Shown here one piece after another: positions 6,813 to 11,237 of a DNA stretch of 11,237 bases. The stretch comes from Aquimonas sp044344935 (GTDB taxonomy: Bacteria > Pseudomonadota > Gammaproteobacteria > Xanthomonadales > Xanthomonadaceae), in NCBI GenBank assembly GCA_044344935.1, contig JBIJCA010000141.1:1-11237 (forward strand), in the 5' to 3' direction. Position 1 is the first letter of the stretch; each line of letters starts with the position of its first letter. The position numbers and the translations under genes are program-made. The notes under the pieces were generated by a model, which saw only the letters and a list, made by a program, of their open reading frames with translations, was not told the DNA's origin and searched no databases.

Positions 6813-7524
6813 GGGCGGCCTCCTTGAGGGCGGATCCGCCGCGCGTGATCGCGGGGTCGAGGCTCAGGGTGCGCGTGCGGACCGCGCCGGTGGCGTAGGC
6901 GCCGTGGCTGGTGATCAGCGCTGCACCGCCGCGGCCAAGATGATGGGCAACCAGTCGGTTGACCAGATCGATGCCTTCAAGATCGAGGTTGGCGTAGGGC
7001 TCGTCGAGCAGCCAAAGCCGCGCCGGCACCAGCAGCAGACGGGCCAGCGCCAGGCGTTTGCGCTGTCCCGCGGAGAGTTGACGGGCCGGACTGTCCTCGA
7101 ACCCCGCCAGACCCACGGCCGCCAGCGCGGTCACCGGCGAAATGCCGGGTCGCTGACCGAACAGGCCGCGGGCGAAACGGAGGTTTTCTTCCGCCGTCAG
7201 CTCGCCCTTGTGACCAAGCAGATGTCCAAGCAGGGCGCAGGTTCGCGCGACGGCGTCGCGGTCCGCCGCGGCGCCGTCGATGTTGACGGCACCGGTTTGT
7301 GCCGGCAGCAAGCCGGCAAGAACGCGCAGCAGGGTAGTCTTGCCGCGGCCGTTGGCACCGTGGACGAGCACCGCTTCGCCCGAATCGACGTGGAAGTCGA
7401 GCGGGCCGAAGATCGGGTCATCGTTGCGGGCGAAGGCGAGGCCGCGCACGTGCAGCAGCGGTGGCGGAGCGTGCGGATCGGCGTCGAAGGGGTTTGGGCT
7501 GGGGCTGGTCATCTGGTCGCGCAT
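6805..7524 (-). CDS. ccmA: Cytochrome c biogenesis ABC ATPase CcmA
   Basis: A 239-residue cytoplasmic ATPase, the first gene of the operon. Motifs in order: Walker A GANGRGKTT (56-64), the CcmA-typical LLGHLLGHKGELTAEENL around the Q-loop (98-115), signature LSAGQRKRLALARL (150-163), Walker B LWLLDEP (170-176) with D-loop NLD, and H-loop His207 (ITSHG). The length is some 25-30 residues greater than minimal CcmA because of an N-terminal, Pro-rich, non-conserved stretch (1-21) before the first beta strand. ATG 7524-7522 is the longest reasonable start; ATG 7512-7510 (Met5) is an equal alternative, and neither has a recognisable Shine-Dalgarno sequence. A leaderless or weakly initiated message is possible. 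The gene faces a divergent diguanylate cyclase gene. Confidence 0.95.
   Translation of the reverse strand: MRDQMTSPSPNPFDADPHAPPPLLHVRGLAFARNDDPIFGPLDFHVDSGEAVLVHGANGRGKTTLLRVLAGLLPAQTGAVNIDGAAADRDAVARTCALLGHLLGHKGELTAEENLRFARGLFGQRPGISPVTALAAVGLAGFEDSPARQLSAGQRKRLALARLLLVPARLWLLDEPYANLDLEGIDLVNRLVAHHLGRGGAALITSHGAYATGAVRTRTLSLDPAITRGGSALKEAAHG
6819..6825 (-). promoter_or_regulatory. Strong ribosome binding site of ccmB inside ccmA
   Basis: AAGGAGG on the minus strand, 6 bases before the ccmB ATG. It encodes the Lys-Glu near the CcmA C-terminus. This is the best Shine-Dalgarno sequence in the operon and fixes the ccmB start. It allows CcmB synthesis independent of coupling, in contrast to the weak site of ccmA itself. 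Confidence 0.8.
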
Positions 7525-7744
7525 GCTACCGGCGGGGGCGAGGGGCGTCGATGCGCTGGATCAAGTCAGCCTGTCAGGCCGGCCCTCGAACGCATCAGCA
7601 CCGCGATGCCACCGCTGGGTGCCGTTGAGCCGCCAGGTGCACCGATTCCGCTAGGATCGTGACGCCGCCGGACTCGCCAATTCCCTCCCGGGCTCGGATC
7701 GGCGGGGACGGGGCAGGCTGTCCACGCCGCCGCGGACGTCACTT

Positions 7745-7768
7745 GTGCGGTTTGGACACGAAACTCAC
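7745..7768. repeat. Imperfect inverted repeat upstream of the cyclase gene
   Basis: GTGCGGTTT (7745-7753) can pair with AAACTCAC (7761-7768) across a 7-base loop. The stem is eight pairs, including one G-U, with one bulged C. As DNA it looks like a dyad operator; as RNA it would be a small hairpin. It ends 3 bases before the sigma-54-like element. There is no T-run, so it is not a terminator. Confidence 0.35.
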
Positions 7769-7770
7769 AC

Positions 7771-7786
7771 TGGCCTGCGGCTTGCA
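7771..7786 (+). promoter_or_regulatory. Candidate sigma-54 (RpoN) -24/-12 promoter
   Basis: The string TGGCCTGCGGCTTGCA matches the sigma-54 consensus TGGCACGNNNNTTGCW at all but two specified positions. It keeps the essential GG (7772-7773) and GC (7784-7785) with the required 10-base spacing. Transcription would start about 12 bases after the GC, near 7797, leaving only about 6 bases before ATG 7803. That is consistent with the missing Shine-Dalgarno sequence but unusual for sigma-54 genes. No enhancer-binding site can be identified with certainty. A chance match cannot be excluded, since part of the same sequence forms a short inverted repeat. Confidence 0.4.
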
Positions 7787-7789
7787 GGC
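7773..7789. repeat. Perfect 6-bp inverted repeat overlapping the candidate promoter
   Basis: GCCTGC (7773-7778) and GCAGGC (7784-7789) are separated by 5 bases and lie 13 bases before the cyclase ATG. The pair overlaps the -24/-12 candidate. It could be a repressor site or an RNA hairpin limiting ribosome access, but a repeat this short arises easily in GC-rich DNA. Confidence 0.3.
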
Positions 7790-7802
7790 ACGCTAGCAAC
7801 TC

Positions 7803-10800
7803 ATGCGCCCACTTCCAGCCACCATCGCCGCACTGCTCGTCCTGCTTCTCGCCCTGGCGCCGGGGCGATCGGTGCCTGCTGAGGCGCTGAACGCAGCGGA
7901 CCGATCGGCGCTTGCAGCGACTGTCCCCGCGCCTTCACTGCACGAACTGGCGAAGCGCGTGTGGACCACCCGCGACGGGCTGCCGCACAACTCCATCAAT
8001 GCCCTGGCGCAGACCGCCGATGGCTACCTCTGGCTGGCCACCTGGGAGGGCCTGGCCCGCTACAACGGCCGCGAGTTCCAGCTGTTCGGGCGCGAGCAGC
8101 TGCCGCCGCTGGAGGATGTGGCGATGCGCAGCCTGCATGTCGACTACGAGGGCGGCCTGTGGGTGGGCGGTGTCCGCGGCGATCTGCTGCGCTACCACGG
8201 GGGGCGGTGGACCCGCCTTGAGCCCACCGGCGCCTTCGTCAACGCGCTGCTTCACGACCGCGCGGGGCGTCTCTGGGTCGGTCAGGAAGGCGGCGGTCTG
8301 CTGCGCATCGACCCGGACGGCAGTCGCCATCGCTACGCCCGCGCGCAAGGCATGCTGGGCGACAGCGTGTTCGAGCTGGTGATGGATTCGGCCGGGCGCG
8401 TGTTCGCCGGCAGTTCCGGTGGACTCGTGCGGATCGAGGGCGAGCACGCCATCGAGGTCCGCTATACGCAGGCCGGCGGCAACCCCGCGGTGCTGGGTCT
8501 GAATACCGACCGGAGTGGACGTATCCTTCTGTCGACCGCGCGCGGCGCATTCCGCACCCGCACCGCGGACTATGCGGACGGCTTCGAGGAACTGCATCCA
8601 GAGCTGTCGGGGCGCGGCGTGTTCCGGATGGTCGAAGCGCAGGATGGCGCGCTGTGGGTGGGCCTCTCGGTTGACGGTCTGGGGCGACTGCTCGATGGCC
8701 AGCTGCAGACGCTGGGTACCGCGGATGGCCTGCCGAACAGCCGCGTGCTGTCGCTGCTGCTGGATCAGGACGGAGCACTCTGGACGGCCACCAACGGCGG
8801 TCTCATGCGCCTTGGTGCGGCGCCTTTTTCCACCTTTACCGATGCGCAGGGCCTGAGCGACAACTTCGTGCGCTCGCTTCTGACCACGCGTGCAGGCGAA
8901 CTCTGGGTCGGCACCGGACGCGGCTTGAACCGCCTTCGCGAAGGCCGCCTGCAGACGCCTGAAGATCCGCAGCTGGCCGAAGTCTCGGTGCTCAGTCTCG
9001 CTGAAGACCGTGATGGCAGTCTGCTGGTCGGCACCTTCGATCGCGGCGTTCTGCGTGTGCGCGACGGTCGCGTCGTCGAGGCGATCGACACCTCGCGTGG
9101 CCTGCCCTACAACCAGATCCGGGCGATCGCCTTCGACCGCGAGGGGCAGCTGTGGATCGGCACCATCGGCGGTCTGGCCGTGTGGCGTCCGGGCCAAGCG
9201 CAGGTGCGGCTGCTGCCAGCGGGGCCTGCCGGCGACTTCTTCGGCACGATCCAGGCCGATCGCAGCGGCCGCGTCTGGCTGGGCACGACGCAAGGCCTCG
9301 ACTATGTGGCTGAAGATGGCACCGTGAAGGCCGGGCCGGCACTGCCCGCGAAGGCGCGTTCGGTGTTCGCGATCAGCGCTGACCCGGAAGACGACGCGCT
9401 GTGGATTTCCAGCGATCGCGGCCTGATGCGTCTCAGCCCTGACCGCACTTCGCTGGCGCTGATCGGACCGCAGCAGGGACTGCCCATGGAGAAGGTATTC
9501 CACGCGCTGGCCGACGGTGCGGGCCACTTCTGGCTGTCGACCAATCGCGGCGCGGTGCGCATCGGTCGCGACGACGCGATCGCGGTCACGAGCGGTCGCC
9601 AACCGCGCCTTGCGGCTGACCTGTTCGACGAATCCCATGGCATGGCCAGCAGCCAGTGCAACACAGGCGCTCCCCCGGCCGCGGTGGACGCCGAGGGCAA
9701 TGTCTGGATCGGCACCGCCATCGGTGCGGTGCGAATCCGCCGCGAGCGACTGGCCGAGAGGACTGCGAGGCCGCTGCCCACCGTGCTCGAGCGCGCTGCG
9801 GCCGAAGGTCGGGAGCTGCCGCTGGATCGTCCCGCGCGTCTGCCGTCCGGCACCAGTCGCGTGGACTTCAGCGTAGCGGGCCTGGGATTCGTGATGCCGG
9901 AGCGGATCAGCTACCGCTACCGGCTGGAGGGTTTCGACAGCGACTGGGTGGAGCGTGGCCGTCTGCACGCGGTGGAGTACACCAACCTTGCGCCTGGCAG
10001 CTATCGCCTGCGCGCCCAGGCCACCTATGCCGGCATGGCCTGGGAGTCACCTGAGGCCGTGTTCGAGTTCGAGATCCTGCCTGCGCCCTGGCAGCGGCCC
10101 TGGGTCCAGGTGCTGTTCGGCCTGTGCGTGCTCGCAGCGATGTTCGCGATCTATCGGCTGCGGGTGCGGGCACTGCGCGCACGTTCGGCTCGGCTTGCCG
10201 ATGCGGTCGAGCGCAAGACCGCCGAGCTGCGTGCCTCCACCGAACGCCTGCTGGCGGCGGATGCCGAAAAGACGCGGCTGATGACGCAACTGCAGGAACA
10301 GGCGGAGTCCTTCGAGCGGCAGGCCCGCGAGGACGCGCTGACCGGCCTTGCCAACCGTCGCGCCTTCGACGAAACCGTGGCCCGCGAGTTCAGTCGCGCG
10401 CGGCGCATGGAGTCACCGCTGTGTCTGGCCATGATCGACATCGATCACTTCAAGCACGTTAATGACACCTACAGCCACGCCGCCGGCGACGAGGTGATCG
10501 TGCGTCTTGCTCATCTGATGAAGCGCCAGAGTCGCGGCATGGATGTGGTGGCGCGCTGGGGCGGCGAGGAGTTCGCCCTGCTGCTTCCGCAGGCGCGCCT
10601 GCAGGATGCGCTGGGTGTCTGCGAACGGCTGCGCGTTGCCTTTGCCGCCGAGCGTTTCGACGCGATCGACCCGCAGCTGCGGCTGACGGTCAGCATCGGA
10701 CTCGCCTCCGAGCAAGGCGTTGACCGCCACGAGCAGCTGCTGGTGCGCGCGGATGCGGCGCTCTACGCGGCAAAGCGCGGTGGTCGCGATCGGGTCATGG

Positions 10801-10817
10801 TCTCGCTGGTGGATTAG
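7803..10817 (+). CDS. Membrane sensor diguanylate cyclase (Reg_prop propellers, Y_Y_Y, GGDEF)
   Basis: A 1004-residue protein expected to make cyclic di-GMP from two GTP in the cytoplasm in response to a periplasmic signal. Order: signal peptide (1-26); about 14 Reg_prop blades between 55 and 645, each with a G-x-L/V-W-x-G-T-x-x-GL-x-R-type core (e.g. GQLWIGTIGGLAVW, 448-461), enough for two seven-bladed propellers; Y_Y_Y domain (about 685-760, with YRYRLEGFDSDW); membrane helix (about 767-785); coiled coil (about 788-842); GGDEF domain (about 843-1004). Active site GGEEF is at 920-924, metal Asp at 879, MIDIDHFKHVND at 877-888, and inhibitory RxxD (RGMD) at 911-914, so activity and product feedback are both predicted. 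No histidine kinase or EAL domain is present. ATG 7803 is fixed by an in-frame TAG 6 bases upstream and by the signal peptide; no Shine-Dalgarno sequence is visible. The ligand is unknown. Confidence 0.93.
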   Translation: MRPLPATIAALLVLLLALAPGRSVPAEALNAADRSALAATVPAPSLHELAKRVWTTRDGLPHNSINALAQTADGYLWLATWEGLARYNGREFQLFGREQLPPLEDVAMRSLHVDYEGGLWVGGVRGDLLRYHGGRWTRLEPTGAFVNALLHDRAGRLWVGQEGGGLLRIDPDGSRHRYARAQGMLGDSVFELVMDSAGRVFAGSSGGLVRIEGEHAIEVRYTQAGGNPAVLGLNTDRSGRILLSTARGAFRTRTADYADGFEELHPELSGRGVFRMVEAQDGALWVGLSVDGLGRLLDGQLQTLGTADGLPNSRVLSLLLDQDGALWTATNGGLMRLGAAPFSTFTDAQGLSDNFVRSLLTTRAGELWVGTGRGLNRLREGRLQTPEDPQLAEVSVLSLAEDRDGSLLVGTFDRGVLRVRDGRVVEAIDTSRGLPYNQIRAIAFDREGQLWIGTIGGLAVWRPGQAQVRLLPAGPAGDFFGTIQADRSGRVWLGTTQGLDYVAEDGTVKAGPALPAKARSVFAISADPEDDALWISSDRGLMRLSPDRTSLALIGPQQGLPMEKVFHALADGAGHFWLSTNRGAVRIGRDDAIAVTSGRQPRLAADLFDESHGMASSQCNTGAPPAAVDAEGNVWIGTAIGAVRIRRERLAERTARPLPTVLERAAAEGRELPLDRPARLPSGTSRVDFSVAGLGFVMPERISYRYRLEGFDSDWVERGRLHAVEYTNLAPGSYRLRAQATYAGMAWESPEAVFEFEILPAPWQRPWVQVLFGLCVLAAMFAIYRLRVRALRARSARLADAVERKTAELRASTERLLAADAEKTRLMTQLQEQAESFERQAREDALTGLANRRAFDETVAREFSRARRMESPLCLAMIDIDHFKHVNDTYSHAAGDEVIVRLAHLMKRQSRGMDVVARWGGEEFALLLPQARLQDALGVCERLRVAFAAERFDAIDPQLRLTVSIGLASEQGVDRHEQLLVRADAALYAAKRGGRDRVMVSLVD

Positions 10818-10851
10818 CCGAGCGCCGCAGGCTGACGTGTGTCGCCAGCGT

Positions 10852-11237
10852 TCAGCCGCCGCGATCCGAGCGCAGGGCCTTCAGCGCTGCTTCGCGGCCC
10901 GCCGCCTCGCGTCCCGCCAGGAGGCCCAGCGCGACGATGCCAGCCATCACGATCGCCGCGCCGGTCCAGGCCGTGGTGCCGGGCCAGATCTCGGCGAAGA
11001 GCCACGCCCCGAGCACGCTGGCGAACACGATCTCGGCCGCCTGCATGGCCTCCACTGCGCCCAGCGCGCCGGGCTGGTTCTGCACGCGACCCGTGGCCTC
11101 GAAGAACAGCACGGTGGCGATGATGCCGGCGAACAGAGCGACGCCGCCGGCCAGCACGACCTGCTCCACCGGCGGCGCGCCGCTGCGGGCGAAGGCGAGC
11201 GCAGCGATCGCGAACCACAACGGCTGGCTGGCCAGGG
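10852..11237 (-). CDS. DMT/EamA-type transporter, C-terminal part
   Basis: The last 128 or so codons of a multi-pass membrane protein; its start lies beyond the right edge. Four hydrophobic segments are visible: one near the cut end (ASQPLWFAIAALAFARSG), then VVLAGGVALFAGIIATVLFF, then AEIVFASVLGAWLFAEIWPG, and AWTGAAIVMAGIVALGLLAG. The pattern of a small-residue helix, a segment ending in E-x-x-P-G, and a final helix with AxIVxAGI is that of the second EamA repeat of drug/metabolite transporters. It may belong to the multidrug-efflux-like branch, but the substrate cannot be read from this part. A basic, Ala/Glu-rich tail of about 20 residues ends the protein. The gene converges on the cyclase gene, with 34 bases between stops. 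Leucine 11220-11218 is an internal TTG, not a start. Confidence 0.8.
   Translation of the reverse strand, partial: LASQPLWFAIAALAFARSGAPPVEQVVLAGGVALFAGIIATVLFFEATGRVQNQPGALGAVEAMQAAEIVFASVLGAWLFAEIWPGTTAWTGAAIVMAGIVALGLLAGREAAGREAALKALRSDRGG

Larger units (their letters stand above)
7525..7802. other. Divergent intergenic region between ccmA and the diguanylate cyclase gene
   Basis: A 278-base non-coding stretch that must hold the control sequences of both divergent genes. Seen in it: a sigma-54-like element at 7771-7786 reading toward the cyclase, an imperfect inverted repeat at 7745-7768, a short perfect inverted repeat at 7773-7789, and a GACGTC palindrome at 7735-7740. For ccmA I see no convincing sigma-70 promoter; the best candidate is TTGGCG (7680-7675) with GATCCT (7658-7653), 16-base spacing, which is weak. 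No small ORF or RNA gene was recognised. The in-frame TAG at 7794-7796 shows the cyclase cannot start further upstream. Confidence 0.7.

Noticed and set aside
7528..7548. G-rich stretch next to the ccmA start, considered as a G-quadruplex
   Set aside because: There are too few separate runs of three or more G to meet the usual pattern, and base composition explains it.
7548..7564. TTGAT...ATCGA dyad upstream of ccmA, considered as an FNR/ANR box
   Set aside because: The half-sites are separated by 7 bases, not the 4 of the FNR consensus, and the second half-site is imperfect.
7585..7610. Minus-strand TGGCATCGCGGTGCT, considered as a sigma-54 promoter for ccmA
   Set aside because: The spacing between GG and GC is 9 bases rather than 10, which sigma-54 does not normally tolerate.
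7935..9968. 677-codon open frame on the minus strand, antisense to the diguanylate cyclase
   Set aside because: It is a shadow of the repetitive Reg_prop coding sequence. No start signal or recognisable domain is present, and the plus-strand protein is unambiguous.
10830..10846. Stem GGCTGAC / GTCGCC with a 4-base loop between the convergent stops, considered as a terminator
   Set aside because: The stem has a bulge and only about six pairs, and no T-run follows on either strand.

Overview
The window is GC-rich, densely packed bacterial chromosome. It is dominated by a complete System I cytochrome c maturation operon, ccmABCDEFGHI, on the minus strand. The organism is probably a gammaproteobacterium of the Xanthomonadales/Lysobacterales. 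Three things suggest this: CcmH and CcmI are separate proteins rather than the enterobacterial fusion; the MetX-family gene at the left edge has a start and core motifs that I recall as very close to the Xanthomonas enzyme; and a large Reg_prop/Y_Y_Y/GGDEF protein of a kind common in that order is present. The taxonomy is inferred from memory of these families, not from a search.

Layout from right to left along the minus strand: ccmA (7524-6805), ccmB (6812-6129), ccmC (6132-5383), ccmD (5386-5195), ccmE (5183-4638), ccmF (4604-2613), ccmG (2616-2068), ccmH (2071-1634), ccmI (1628-444), then the first 149 codons of a MetX-family acyltransferase (447 to the left edge). Nearly every junction is an ATGA/GTGA overlap or a gap of a few bases, so the ten genes look like one transcription unit with translational coupling. 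CcmABCD load and release heme onto the chaperone CcmE. CcmG and CcmH keep the apocytochrome CXXCH cysteines reduced. CcmI presents the apocytochrome and CcmF performs the ligation. The last gene probably makes O-succinylserine (cysteine route) or an O-acylhomoserine (methionine route), so a sulfur amino acid gene sits at the tail of a heme-to-cysteine ligation operon.

Divergent from ccmA, across a 278-bp intergenic region (7525-7802), lies a 1004-residue membrane sensor diguanylate cyclase (7803-10817). It has a signal peptide, about 14 Reg_prop blades (two seven-bladed propellers), a Y_Y_Y domain, one membrane helix, a coiled coil and a GGDEF domain with intact active and inhibitory sites. 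Its start has no Shine-Dalgarno sequence. A good match to a sigma-54 -24/-12 element lies directly upstream and would give an almost leaderless mRNA. Convergent with it at the right edge is the C-terminal part of a DMT/EamA-type transporter (10852 to the edge).

No RNA genes, insertion sequences, CRISPR arrays or attachment sites were seen. The ccm operon itself is ordinary. The points most worth a second look are the coupled acyltransferase gene and the control region and unknown ligand of the diguanylate cyclase.
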